64,000 nt of DNA. It comes from Acidimicrobiaceae bacterium. Lineage in GTDB: Bacteria > Actinomycetota > Acidimicrobiia > Acidimicrobiales > RAAP-2. The notes beneath the pieces are model-generated. The model had not been told where the DNA came from. It made no database searches and saw only the letters and a list, made by a program, of their open reading frames with translations. Numbering within the stretch: the stretch's first letter is position 1; every line of letters starts with the position of its first letter. The stretch covers positions 37,426-101,425 of the forward strand of contig DAHUZJ010000077.1 of assembly GCA_027306585.1 (NCBI GenBank), given 5' to 3'. Below, piece by piece: positions 18,164 to 28,400 of the stretch. A program made the translations under genes and the position numbers.

Positions 18164-19651
18164 TCACCAGCTCGTCGCGATGTACTTCGCCTCGAGGTAC
18201 TCGAGCATGCCCTCGTGGCCGCCCTCACGCCCGAGCCCGCTCTGCTTCACGCCGCCGAAGGGTGCCGCCGGGTCGGAGACGAGGCCCCGGTTGAGGCCCA
18301 CCATGCCCGACTCGAGCGCTTCGGCGACCCGCAGGCCCCGGGCGAGGTCGCCGGTGTAGACGTAGCTCACGAGGCCGTACTCGGTGTCGTTGGCGAGCGA
18401 GACCGCCTCGTCCTCGTCGCGGAAGCCGACGACCGGGGCAACGGGCCCGAAGATCTCGGTGCGGAGCAGCTCGGCGGAGCTGGGCACGCCGGCCAAGACG
18501 GTCGGGGGGTAGAAGAAGCCCGGGCCCTCGGGGGCCGCTGCCCCGGTGAGCGGGGAGGCCCCTTCCCCCACGGCGTCGTGGACCAGCTCGTCGACCTTGT
18601 CCCGGCTGGAGGCGTTCACGAGCGGGCCCACCTGGACGCCTGCTGTCAGGCCCGGCCCCATCCGCAGGGCCCCCATGCGCTCGGCCAGCAGCTCGGCGAA
18701 GCGCCCGGCGACCGAGGCCTCGACGAAGAACCGGTTGGCGGCGGTGCACGCCTCGCCGCCGTTGCGCATCTTGGCCACCATGGCCCCCTCGAGGGCGGCC
18801 TCCAGGTCGGCGTCGGCGAAGACGAGGAACGGGGCGTTGCCGCCCAGCTCCATCGAGCAGCTCACCACCTTGTCGGCCGCCAGGGCGAGGAGGGTCCGGC
18901 CGACCTCGGTCGACCCGGTGAAGGAGAGCTTTCGCACCCGGTCGTCGCCGAGCACGGTGCGCGAGAAGTCCGACGAGCGCCGGGAGGGCACGATGTTGAC
19001 GACGCCTGCCGGCACCCCCGCCTCCTCCAGGATCCGGCCGATGGCGAGGGCGGTGAGCGGGGTCTCGGAGGCTGGCTTGCACACGACGGTGCACCCGGCG
19101 GCGAGGGCGGGGCCGATCTTGCGGGTGAGCATGGCGGCCGGGAAGTTCCACGGCGTGATGAGGGCGGCCACCCCGATGGGCTGGTAGGCGACGAGTATCC
19201 GGTTGGCCCCCGACGGGGCGGTCATGAGCTCGCCCACGTTGCGCACCGCCTCTTCGGCATACCAGCGGAAGAACTCCGCGGCGTAGGCGACCTCCCCCCG
19301 GGCGTCGGGAAGGGCCTTCCCGTTCTCCAAGGTGACGAGGCGGGCCAAGGACTCGGCCCGCTCGGTCATCAGGGTGAAGGCCCGGCGCAGCAGCTCCGCC
19401 CGCTCCCGGGGGGCGGTCCTGCCCCAGGACCCGAGGGCCTCTGCGGCGGCGTCGACGGCGGCCGTGGCGTCGGAGGGCGCGCCGTCGCAGACGGCGGTGA
19501 TGGGCGCTTCGGTGGCGGGGTCCAGGACCTCGATCTCGCGGCCGTCTGCCGACCCCTGCCACCGCCCGCCGATCAAGGCGCCGGTCGGCACCCATTCGAG
19601 CAGCTCGGCTGCTACCGCCTTCGTGTCGTGGGCGGGCGCCGTCGTCGTCAT
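18164..19651 (-). CDS. NAD(P)-dependent aldehyde dehydrogenase (succinate-semialdehyde dehydrogenase type)
   Basis: MTTTAPAHDTKAVAAELLEWVPTGALIGGRWQ...TLENGKAL...ITPWNFPAAMLTRKIGPALAAGCTVVCKPASETPL...ELGGNAPFLVF...GGEACTAANRFFV; ATGA overlap with the upstream gene. Confidence 0.95.
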   Translation of the reverse strand: MTTTAPAHDTKAVAAELLEWVPTGALIGGRWQGSADGREIEVLDPATEAPITAVCDGAPSDATAAVDAAAEALGSWGRTAPRERAELLRRAFTLMTERAESLARLVTLENGKALPDARGEVAYAAEFFRWYAEEAVRNVGELMTAPSGANRILVAYQPIGVAALITPWNFPAAMLTRKIGPALAAGCTVVCKPASETPLTALAIGRILEEAGVPAGVVNIVPSRRSSDFSRTVLGDDRVRKLSFTGSTEVGRTLLALAADKVVSCSMELGGNAPFLVFADADLEAALEGAMVAKMRNGGEACTAANRFFVEASVAGRFAELLAERMGALRMGPGLTAGVQVGPLVNASSRDKVDELVHDAVGEGASPLTGAAAPEGPGFFYPPTVLAGVPSSAELLRTEIFGPVAPVVGFRDEDEAVSLANDTEYGLVSYVYTGDLARGLRVAEALESGMVGLNRGLVSDPAAPFGGVKQSGLGREGGHEGMLEYLEAKYIATSW

Positions 19652-20622
19652 GCCAGTGACCTCCTCACTCCCTCGACGATGCGCGCCACGTTGGGCAGGG
19701 CCGCATCCTCCAACGCGTCGGCGGCGGGCAGGGGCACGTGGGGGGTGGTGACCCGCACGATCGGCCCGTCGAGGTCGAAGAGGTTCTCCTCGGCCACGAT
19801 CGAGGCCACCTCCGCCCCCCACCCGCACAGCCTCGGGTTCTCCTCGACGGTGACGAGGTGCCCGGTGGCGGCGACCGACGTGGCGACGGTCGTCACGTCC
19901 AGGGGCACGAGCGAGCGCAGGTCGATGACCGTCACCTCGATGCCCTCTCGGGCCAGCTCGTCGGCGGCGGCGAGGGCCCGGGGGACCATGGCCGCCAGGG
20001 CCACGACCGTGGCGGCCGGGCCGTGGCGGACGACGGCCGCCTTGCCCAGCTCGTCGACGAGCTCGCCGTCGGGGACGTCCCCTTTGGTGGCGTAGAGGGA
20101 CTTCTGCTCGAAGAAGAGCACGGGGTCGGGGTCGCGCACCGCAGCCGCCAAGAGCCCCACCACGTCGCTCGGAGTGGAGGGGGCGACCACCTTCAAGCCC
20201 GGGATGGCCATGGCCCAGTTCTCCACGCTCTGGGAGTGCTGAGCCCCGAAGCGGGCCCCGCCGCCGTTGCCCGAGCGGATCACGAGCGGCAGGGCGACCT
20301 GGCCGTTGGTCATGTAGCGGGCCTTGGCGATCTCGTTGGCGACGATGTCCCAGCACACGGCGAAGAAGTCCGAGAACATGATCTCGGCGATCGGGCGCAG
20401 GCCGGTCATCGCCGCCCCCATGGCCGCCCCCAAGATGGCCTGCTCGGAGATGGGCGTGTCGACCACCCGTCCCTTGCCGAAACGCTCCTGGAGCCCGACG
20501 GTGGCCTTGAACACCCCGCCGGCCGAGCCGATGTCCTCGCCCAAGAACACGACCGAAGGGTCCCGGGCCATCTCCTGGGCGATGCCGTAGGCGACGGCGT
20601 CCCGGTAGGTCATCTCCGCCAC
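19648..20622 (-). CDS. 2-oxoacid dehydrogenase E1 component, beta subunit
   Basis: VAEMTYRDAVAYGIAQEMARDPSVVFLGEDIGSAGGVFKATVGLQERFGKGRVVDTPISEQAILGAAMGAAMTGLRPIAEIMFSDF. Confidence 0.95.
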   Translation of the reverse strand: MAEMTYRDAVAYGIAQEMARDPSVVFLGEDIGSAGGVFKATVGLQERFGKGRVVDTPISEQAILGAAMGAAMTGLRPIAEIMFSDFFAVCWDIVANEIAKARYMTNGQVALPLVIRSGNGGGARFGAQHSQSVENWAMAIPGLKVVAPSTPSDVVGLLAAAVRDPDPVLFFEQKSLYATKGDVPDGELVDELGKAAVVRHGPAATVVALAAMVPRALAAADELAREGIEVTVIDLRSLVPLDVTTVATSVAATGHLVTVEENPRLCGWGAEVASIVAEENLFDLDGPIVRVTTPHVPLPAADALEDAALPNVARIVEGVRRSLA

Positions 20623-21632
20623 GTGGCACCTCCGTCGCTGAACACGTCTCGGTGGACCAAGGCGAGGTCGGGCGGCGGGCTCGCCATGGCCTGCTCGGTC
20701 GCCTCGTCGACGGCCTCCTGGGCCGCCTCCTCCACCCGCACGAGGGCTCCCTCGTCCACGCCGGCCGCCACGAGGCGAGCCCGGTAGGTGGGAATGGGGT
20801 CGCGGGCGAGCCAGGCGGCCACCTCGTCGTCGGGGCGGTACTTGCCCGGGTCGGCCCTCGAGTGCCCGCCGTGGCGGTAGGTCTCGGCCTCGATCAGGCT
20901 CGGGCCGCCGCCCGCCCGGGCGCGCTCGAGGGCGGAGGCGGCGGCGGCGAAGGTGGCGTCGGCGTCGTTGCCGTCGATCAGGATGGGGTCGAGGCCGTAC
21001 GCGGGGGCCCGGCCCGCCGCCGGGTGGGCGACGGCCGTCACCGAGGAGATGGGGGTGTACTCCATCCAGCGGTTGTTCTCGCACACGAAGACGATCGGCA
21101 GCTGCCAGACGGCCGCCAGGTTGAGGGCCTCATGGAACGCGCCGATGTTGGTGGTCCCGTCTCCGAAGAAGCACACGGTGACCTCGGGGGCGCCCCGCAG
21201 CTTGGACGACCAGGCGGCCCCGTTGGCGATCGTGAGGTGGGCGCCAACGATGGCGTAGGAGCCCATCATCCGGTGCGGGATGCTCGTCAGGTGCATCGAG
21301 CCGCCCTTGCCGGCCATGAGGCCGAGCTGGCGGCCCATGAGCTCGGCCATGACCGGCGCCATCGGCACCCCGCGCGCCAGCGTGTGGTTGTGGCCCCGGT
21401 AGGTGCAGAACGTGTAGTCCTCGGGCCGCAGCGCCACCCCGAACCCGGCGGCCACCGCCTCCTGACCGAGCCCCAGATGGCTCGTCCCCTTGACCAGGCC
21501 CTGGAGGAACAGGTCGTAGGCGCGCTTTTCGAACGCCCGCATCTCCACCATCGAGCGATAGAGGCGGAGGCGGACGTCGGCGGACGGCGCCGGTGGGGCC
21601 GGAGCGGCGGGGCTTTCGGAGAGGCTGGTCAT
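20610..21632 (-). CDS. 2-oxoacid dehydrogenase E1 component, alpha subunit
   Basis: LYRSMVEMRAFEKRAYDLFLQGLVKGTSHLGLGQEAVAAG...KGGSMHLTS...GDGTTNIGAFHEALNLAAVWQLPIVFVCENN. Confidence 0.95.
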   Translation of the reverse strand: MTSLSESPAAPAPPAPSADVRLRLYRSMVEMRAFEKRAYDLFLQGLVKGTSHLGLGQEAVAAGFGVALRPEDYTFCTYRGHNHTLARGVPMAPVMAELMGRQLGLMAGKGGSMHLTSIPHRMMGSYAIVGAHLTIANGAAWSSKLRGAPEVTVCFFGDGTTNIGAFHEALNLAAVWQLPIVFVCENNRWMEYTPISSVTAVAHPAAGRAPAYGLDPILIDGNDADATFAAAASALERARAGGGPSLIEAETYRHGGHSRADPGKYRPDDEVAAWLARDPIPTYRARLVAAGVDEGALVRVEEAAQEAVDEATEQAMASPPPDLALVHRDVFSDGGATWRR

Positions 21633-21720
21633 GTCGGGCGTTTGCTCCTCTGATGCGGTCGGTGGGAGGTCGCCCCGGCGCCCGCGGTTCGGCTCCCCGG
21701 GCGGCCCGTGCGGCGGAGGC

Positions 21721-22971
21721 CTAGTACGGATTGGTGACGAACAGCTCCTGGGCGGGGAACAGCGTGATCACTTGCGGACCGTCCTCGGTGACGACGATCT
21801 CCTCTTCGATCCTCGCCGCCGAGTGGCCGTCCGTGGCCGGGCAGTAGGTCTCCAGGGCGAAGACCATCCCCGCATGGATCTCCATCGGATGCTCCAGCGA
21901 GTTGAGCCGGCTGATCAGCGGGCGCTCGTGCAGCGCCAGGCCGAGGCCGTGGCCGAACTGCAGGCCGAAGGCTTCGCGCTCGCTGGCGAGCCCGATGTCC
22001 TCGGCCGTCGGCCAGCCCCGGGCGATCTGGTCAGTGGTGACGCCCGGCTTCACGAGGTCGATCGCGGTGTCCATCCACTCACGGGCCCGCTGGTAGGCGT
22101 CGCGCTGGGCGGGGGTCGAGTACCCGACCGAGAAGCACCGGTAGTAGCACGTCCGGTAGCCGTTGAAGGCGTGCATGACGTCGAAGAACGCCTGCTCGCC
22201 GGGGCGGATCATGCGGTCCGAGAAGTTGTGGGGATGGGGGATGCAGCGCTCGCCCGAGACGGCGTTCACCGATTCGACGTCGTCGGACCCCATCCGGTAG
22301 AGGGTGTCGTTCACGAGGGCCACGATCTCGTTCTCTCGCACCCCGGGCTTGAGGGCCTCGGCCACCAGCTGGTAGGCGCCCTCCACCATGGCGGCCGCCC
22401 GGGACAGCAGCATGATCTCGTCGGGTGACTTGAGCTGGCGGGCATCGAGCATGACCTGCTGGCCGTCGCGCACGTCGAGGCCGGCCGCCTGGAGGGCCAG
22501 CATCGTGGGGACGTCGGCGATGTCCAACCCGAGGGGCATGTCGGCCACCCCCGCCTCGCGCAGCACGTCCACGATCTCGGCCACCGCCACCTTTGGAAGC
22601 CCGACCTCGGGCCCGACCGCCCCGCGCATGGTCGTGACCGCCGGGCGGGAGTTCTCCGGGCGGATCCAGGGGGCGTGGAGCCGGTGGTGGACGGCCGCGG
22701 ACCCGAAGTCCCACAGGACGGGCTCGGCACCCCGGGCGAGCACCGTGTAGCGGGTCAGCTTGTCCCGGGTCCACTCGCCGATGGCCGTGCTCGTGATGTA
22801 GCGGATGTTGTTGAGGTCGAAGCACAGCAAGGCCCCGAGCTCCGAGCGGTCCAGGGCCTCTCGTGCCCGGCGCAAGCGGTACTCGTGCAGGCGGCGGAAG
22901 TCGACCCGCTCTTCGAAGTCGACCCCCATGACCCCCGGCGAAGGTGCGGCGACGCCGTTCCGTACGCTCAT
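21721..22971 (-). CDS. M24 family (Xaa-Pro) metallopeptidase, paralog 2
   Basis: VDFRRLHEYRLRRAREALDRSELGALLCFDLNNIRYIT...FFDVMHAFNGYRTCYYRCFSVG...FGLQFGHGLGLALHERPLIS...IHAGMVFALETYCP. Confidence 0.92.
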   Translation of the reverse strand: MSVRNGVAAPSPGVMGVDFEERVDFRRLHEYRLRRAREALDRSELGALLCFDLNNIRYITSTAIGEWTRDKLTRYTVLARGAEPVLWDFGSAAVHHRLHAPWIRPENSRPAVTTMRGAVGPEVGLPKVAVAEIVDVLREAGVADMPLGLDIADVPTMLALQAAGLDVRDGQQVMLDARQLKSPDEIMLLSRAAAMVEGAYQLVAEALKPGVRENEIVALVNDTLYRMGSDDVESVNAVSGERCIPHPHNFSDRMIRPGEQAFFDVMHAFNGYRTCYYRCFSVGYSTPAQRDAYQRAREWMDTAIDLVKPGVTTDQIARGWPTAEDIGLASEREAFGLQFGHGLGLALHERPLISRLNSLEHPMEIHAGMVFALETYCPATDGHSAARIEEEIVVTEDGPQVITLFPAQELFVTNPY

Positions 22972-23078
22972 CGGCTGCGGTCCATCGCTCTCACGCCCCT
23001 CCCGGTCCCGCAGCGCGCACCGTCCACCGAGGGCGGGGACCCTTCGGGGCCGGACCGGCGCGGCGCCGCGCCACTGTC

Positions 23079-23092
23079 AGCAATCGTTTGCA
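23079..23092. promoter_or_regulatory. Putative LacI-family operator AGCAATCGTTTGCA (site 4)
   Basis: CG-centred palindrome just downstream of TTGACA(23121-23126)-17-CACGAT(23098-23103) reading leftward into the M24/E1 cluster. Confidence 0.6.
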
Positions 23093-23097
23093 CATTC

Positions 23098-23126
23098 ATC
23101 GTGCACCGGCCGCCGGACCATGTCAA
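23098..23126 (-). promoter_or_regulatory. Putative sigma70-type promoter TTGACA-17-CACGAT
   Basis: Perfect -35 and 17-nt spacer upstream of the M24 gene. Confidence 0.55.
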
Positions 23127-23198
23127 GAACGTGACGACGGGGGCCACGGCGCCCCGTGACGTGCCCCTCGGCGGCGGGCCGGCTCCCAGCACGGCTCC

Positions 23199-23903
23199 TC
23201 AACCCCTCAGCGGCGCCACGTACCGGTACCCGAAGCCGCGCACGCTCTCGATGGGCGACGTCTCCGCATCTGTCCAGGAGAGCTTGCGACGGAGACCGAG
23301 GATGGCGAACTTGATCCGGCCGCGCCCCGCGCCCGGCGCTTGGCGCCATGCCAGCTCGAGCAGTTGGTCGTGCGTGAGCACCTGCCCCGGGTGGCGGACC
23401 AACGCCGCCAGGAGGCGGAATTCGGTCGGCGTCAGCACGACGGGCGAGCCGGCCACCTCCACGCCGCCACGGGCCAGGTCCACCCGGACGCGGCCGTCGT
23501 CGAAGACGGTGAGGTCGTCGTGTGGCGGAGGCCTGCGGCGCAACAGCGAGCGCAGGCGGGCGACCAGCTCGTCGTTTCCGTAGGGCTTGGTCAGGTAGTC
23601 GTCAGCCCCGCCGAGGAGGCCCCGCACCTTCTCGTGCTCCAGGCCACGAGCCGTCAACAGCAGCACCGGGACGTCGCTCAGGTGGCGAAGCCGTTCCAGG
23701 ACTGTCCATCCGTCGAGCTTCGGCAGACCGAGGTCGAGGACCACGAGGTCGGGTCGGTCGTCCGCGAAACGGTCCAGGCCCGCCAGGCCGTCGGCCGCCC
23801 AGCTGGGGACGTACCCGGCGCCCTGCAGCAGGAGCTCGAGCGACCGCCAGATGTCGGGGTCGTCCTCGATGACGAGCACCCGCGGCGCGCTCGCCACGCT
23901 CAC
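23199..23903 (-). CDS. OmpR/PhoB-type response regulator
   Basis: PRVLVIEDDPDIWRSLELLLQGAGY...DLVVLDLGLPKLDGWTVLERLR...LLLTARG...KPYGNDELVARLRSLLRR plus winged helix LTPTEFRLLAALVRHPGQVLTHDQLLE. Confidence 0.92.
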   Translation of the reverse strand: MSVASAPRVLVIEDDPDIWRSLELLLQGAGYVPSWAADGLAGLDRFADDRPDLVVLDLGLPKLDGWTVLERLRHLSDVPVLLLTARGLEHEKVRGLLGGADDYLTKPYGNDELVARLRSLLRRRPPPHDDLTVFDDGRVRVDLARGGVEVAGSPVVLTPTEFRLLAALVRHPGQVLTHDQLLELAWRQAPGAGRGRIKFAILGLRRKLSWTDAETSPIESVRGFGYRYVAPLRG

Positions 23904-24173
23904 GGCGCATCCTCGCCTGCACCGCCGCGGCGGTGCTCGGCGTCCGTCATGGGCGTGCCGGTGCCGGGAACGTCGACCGCCGTGCGACGTCCGAACGCTG
24001 CGGCCGTGTCGGCGCTCGCGGTCCCCGCCATGTGTCTCGCCTCCGCCTTCTCTTCGCTCCCGAATGCTACCGCCGAGTCTCGGCGGGCCATCCGACCCGG
24101 CACCGGCACCTCGCCCGGCGGCGATAGCCTCGGCCGTGGCGTGCGGGACACCCCCCGCCTCCGGGAGGGATGG

Positions 24174-24251
24174 CAGAGCGGACGAATGCGCGGCTCTTGA
24201 AAAGCCGTGGGGCTCCGGTCCCCGTGGGTTCAAATCCCACTCCCTCCGCCA
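24174..24251 (+). tRNA. tRNA-Ser(TGA)
   Basis: GGAGGGA...CTTGAAA anticodon loop, long variable arm, GTGGG-TTCAAAT-CCCAC T arm, TCCCTCC acceptor, G-CCA encoded. Confidence 0.93.
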
Positions 24252-24333
24252 CCCAAGAGACACGACCTCTGGTCCGACGCCGGGCCGACGCGGTGCGACG
24301 GGGCAACCGACCAGACGTGCGAGGAGGACGACG

Positions 24334-24819
24334 GTGACCAGCGAGGCCGAGGCGCCATCGACGCACGTCGCCTCCGACACAGCGGCCATGGACGCGGCGC
24401 TCGTCGAGGCCCGGAAGGCGCTCGCCCACGGCGACGTCCCGGTCGGCGCGGTCGCCGTCGCCGGCGACGGCGTCCTGGCCGCACGGCACAACGAGCGGGA
24501 GCTGCGCGGCGACCCGACGGCGCACGCCGAGCTGCTGGTCCTCCGGGACGTGGCACGGCTGCTCGGCGGTTGGCGGCTGACCGGCGTGACCATCGTGGCC
24601 ACCCTCGAGCCCTGCCCGATGTGCGCTGGTGCCCTGGTGGCGGCCCGGGTGGGACGGCTCGTCATCGGGGCGCCCGACCCTCGCGCTGGAGCCTGCGGCT
24701 CGCTCTACAACCTGTGCGCGGACCCCCGACTGAACCACGAGGTCCCGTTGACGACCGGCGTTCGGGCCGTCGAGTGCGCCGACCTGCTCACCGGCTTCTT
24801 CGCCGAGCGGAGGGGCTGA
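24334..24819 (+). CDS. tadA: tRNA adenosine(34) deaminase TadA
   Basis: DPTAHAELLVLRD...ATLEPCPMCAGALVAARVGRLVIGAPDPRAGACGSLYNLCADPRLNHEV: HAE and PCPMC zinc/catalytic motifs. Confidence 0.93.
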   Translation: MTSEAEAPSTHVASDTAAMDAALVEARKALAHGDVPVGAVAVAGDGVLAARHNERELRGDPTAHAELLVLRDVARLLGGWRLTGVTIVATLEPCPMCAGALVAARVGRLVIGAPDPRAGACGSLYNLCADPRLNHEVPLTTGVRAVECADLLTGFFAERRG

Positions 24820-24896
24820 CGCGAGGGGCGGCCGTGGCGCGCGAGCCCACGGCCCGCTGACGATCGGCCGTGCCGCCAGCCGGTAACCTCTTCGCC

Positions 24897-24985
24897 GGAG
24901 GCGTGCGAGAGCGGCCGAATCGGACGGTCTCGAAAACCGTTGTACCCCCTGGGTACCGTGGGTTCAAATCCCACCGCCTCCGCCA
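24897..24985 (+). tRNA. tRNA-Ser(CGA)
   Basis: GGAGGCG...CTCGAAA anticodon loop, long variable arm, CGCCTCC acceptor, G-CCA encoded. Confidence 0.93.
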
Positions 24986-25247
24986 GAGGCTCCCCGGAGG
25001 GCCGTAGGCAGAGTGGACGAGGGCCCCGGCCCGGCGGCCCGGCGAGGGTCCCGGCCGGGGCCTTCGTCGGTCATGGCGGCCTCGCCCACAGGCACCGCCG
25101 GCCGCTCCCGAGCGCTCCCGAGCTCTGCGCCGAAGGTCCGGATGGTCCTCGGGACGCGACCACGAGGTACGCCCGGCGTCCCGCTCACGGCCGTTCCGTC
25201 CGACGCCATCCGGGCGGGGGGGCGGGACGAACCACGGCGGCGAAATC

Positions 25248-25278
25248 CTAAGAAAGAAAACTGGGTTTTCTTTCTTAG
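25248..25278. repeat. Perfect AT-rich 13-bp inverted repeat CTAAGAAAGAAAA-CTGGG-TTTTCTTTCTTAG
   Basis: Direct reading; lies in an AT-rich island between tRNA-Ser(CGA) and the adhesin gene. Confidence 0.85.
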
Positions 25279-25450
25279 TGCAATTGTCGGTTCGGCGCTC
25301 CTACGCTTTTGCCGACCTATGAAGACGATAGATAAATCTAGCACACGATTTCGGCGCCTGCATTCCGCATTTCACAGAGGCGCACACCGCCGCGTGCGCC
25401 GACCGTTCTGCCGAGACGGACGGTCTCGGGCACGGACGGAAGGCGGCAGC

Positions 25451-28400
25451 ATGTGGCGGGCGGCTCGGGCGTTGGCGACGCTGCTCGTCGCTGGTGGCAT
25501 CGGATCGATCGCGGCCGGGATCGACCAGCTGGCGTCGCCCGCCACCGTTGCGGGCGCGGCGAACGGTTACGGGCCTGGCGTCGGTCCACAGACACCGACG
25601 GGTCACTGGGGCGGCGCCTACGTGCTGCAGGGTGTTCCCGGCTACGGCTACTGCATCCAGCCCGGTGCCGCCGACCCGATCGAGCTGAGCGCCACGACGT
25701 GGTCCCCCGTGCCCTATCCGGGCAGCAGGCTCTGGTCGAACGGGCAGATGGCGGCACTCGCGTACTTCGCCGAGCGCTACCAGGGCACCGGCTATGGCGG
25801 CTACTCGGTCAGCCAGACGACCGCCGCCATCGCCGACGTGGCATACGCGTCGGCCGGGGGGACAACCCCACCCTCCAGCAGGCCACCGGCGCAACTGCTC
25901 GCCGACGTCGAGGCGTGGATCGTGACGTACGCCGGGCCCTGGACCATCGCCGTCTCGATGACACCGCCGGCGGGGGCCACGTTCGCCCCCTCGACCAACT
26001 ACTCGGGCACCATCACCGTGCGGAGCGCCACCGGAGCCGGCGTAGGTGGCCTCGAGCTCATCCCCCCCGCCACCGGGGGACCCTCGACCGGCGAGATCAG
26101 CAACTTCGTCTGGCTCCAGCCGACCACCGATGCAGCCGGCGCGATGGGGTTCCAATGGAACATCGACAGTTCCCCACCGGGCGGCTCGTTTGCCGCCGGC
26201 GGAATAGGCATTATCGGAGGAGCTCCAGGGACAGCACCACCGACGTACGGGACGCCCACCGGGGTGGGCGGCCAGACGATGCTCGTCTCCGGAGCGCCCG
26301 CTGGCCCGACGACCAGCTTCAGCGGTGTGGTCGCTGCGTCGGCGACAGACCACGGCACGATCTCGATCGACAAGGCGGTCGCCGACGCGTCCTTCTACCA
26401 GCCGGTCGGTGCCGTCTTCCAGGTACGCAACGGGGCCGGCCAGGTGCTCGACACCCTCACCACCAACATCGACGGACAGGCCGGACCGTCGATCCCGCTC
26501 ACAGCGCCTCTGAGCGGCGCCCTCTACGACGTGCACGAGGCCGTCGCCCCGCTGGGCTACCTGCCCGCGCCCGACCAGGTCGTGCGCGTCTACCCCAACC
26601 AGGACACGGTCGTCACCTACAGCGGCGCCAACGAGGAACCGTCGGTGAACGGCCAGCTCGAAGCGCGCAAGGTCGACGCCCAGACCGGCCAGCCACTGGC
26701 GGGTGCGGTGTTCGACTTCCACTTCGACCGGACAAACCGCGGCACGTACCCCGAGGACCTGGGCCAGTGCACCACGGGTGCCAACGGTGCCTGCCAACCA
26801 CCCCAGCAGACGGCACCTGGCGGATGGCTCCCCGGCTGGTACCGGGTGACAGAGGTGCGTCCACCGTCTGGCTACTCGCGCACGGGGACGTCGGCGACCC
26901 AGTACGTGTTCGTCCGCCCGAACACGACGGCGGTGGCCACGGTCACGTTCGCGGACCTGGCGCTCGGGAGCCTCCAACTGCGCAAGTCGGGCAACGACAC
27001 GGCGTACTGGCCCGTCGCCGGCGCCGCGTTCAGCGTCGCCGGCCCCGCACCGTCCGCCTCCGTGGTCGGGACATTGGTGGTCGGGTCCACAGGAGCCTCC
27101 AACGTCCTCACCAGCCTGGTGCCGGGCACCTACACCGTCACCGAGACCCGGGCACCCCCGGGCTACGGGACGGTCGCACCGTTCACGACCTATGTCGCCC
27201 CCGGGCACGCCACGACGGTCGTGTCGGCGGTGGACGCGGTGCAGCCCGGCACGCTGGTGATCCGAAAGACCGACCGGCTGACGGGCGTGCCGCTCGCCGG
27301 TGCCACGTTCGAGACGGCGTACGACAGCCACGACGACGGGACCTTCGACGTCGACCTCGGCACGTGCACGACCGGTGCCGCCGGGACGTGCGCTCCTCCG
27401 CCCAACGACGGCACCGGGTTCCTGCCCGGTCGCTACCGGGTGACGGAGGTCGCGGCGCCGGCCGGGTACGCCCTCCCCACACCGGCGCCAAGCCAGACGA
27501 TCGTCGTGGACCCGGCTGCGTCGGCGACCTTCTCCTTCACCGACCAGGAGCTCGTCGGCGCGTCGTTCCTCAAGGTGGCCACGGGAAGCGTCAACCCCAC
27601 ACTGCTGGTCCTGGCCGGTGCCGTCGTCGACGTCACCGCCGGGCCGACCTACGGTGGGACCGTCGTGGCCTCGTGCACGACGGCGGCCGACGGCAAGTGC
27701 ACCACCGGCGAGACCCTCCTGGCGGGTGACCCCTACTGCTGGCGCGAAGTGACGGCGCCCCCCGGGCTTGCCGCTGGGGCGACCGGCTGCTTCACGGCCT
27801 CCGACGCCCAGGCCACAGAGCCCATCGTCGTGAGCGATCCGGGGCGCTTCGTCCCGATCGCCGCAAAGAAAGTCGACCGGGCCGACCCATCGGTCACCCT
27901 CCCCGGCGCCGTGTTCGACCTGTACCGGGTCGACGGTGGCCACGGACCGTCGGCGCCCACCCCGCCCGCCGACGCCCGCCTGGAGGCAGGGCAGACGTGG
28001 GTCGCCCGGTCGACCTCCGGCCCGACAGGCGTGGCGACGTTCCCGCTCGAGCTCCCCGGCTACGCGTACTGCGTGGTCGAGCATGCCGCACCGCCGGACT
28101 ACGTCACCGTCCCGACAGAGCACTGCACCGGCGTGCTAACCGGACCGCAAGGGACACCGCCGGTCGCCGTCACGGTGACCGTGCCCGACACACCGGTCGA
28201 GGTCAGCGTGACGGCCCGCAAGTTCAACACCGCCACGCCGGGCACCGGGATCCCCGATGCCGTCTACGACCTGTACGTCGAAGGTGCGGGACCACCGGGC
28301 GGTCCGTCAACGACAGCGCCCTCCGGGGCGGCGACGATCCCGGGGGCCAAGTGGTGGGCCCGCGGCACCACGGCGGCCACAGGGTCCCTCGGCTTCCAGG

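Noticed and set aside
18215-20095. 626-aa plus-strand ORF
   Set aside because: Antisense to ALDH and E1 beta; no coherent domain.
25013-25450. N-terminal extension of the adhesin ORF starting at 25013
   Set aside because: The extension runs through hairpins and the AT-rich regulatory island; a signal-peptide-like start lies at 25451.
25301-28123. 940-aa minus-strand ORF antisense to the SpaA adhesin
   Set aside because: Arg/Gly/Asp/His-rich shadow translation with no recognisable domain; the plus-strand frame has clear repeats and start/stop signals.
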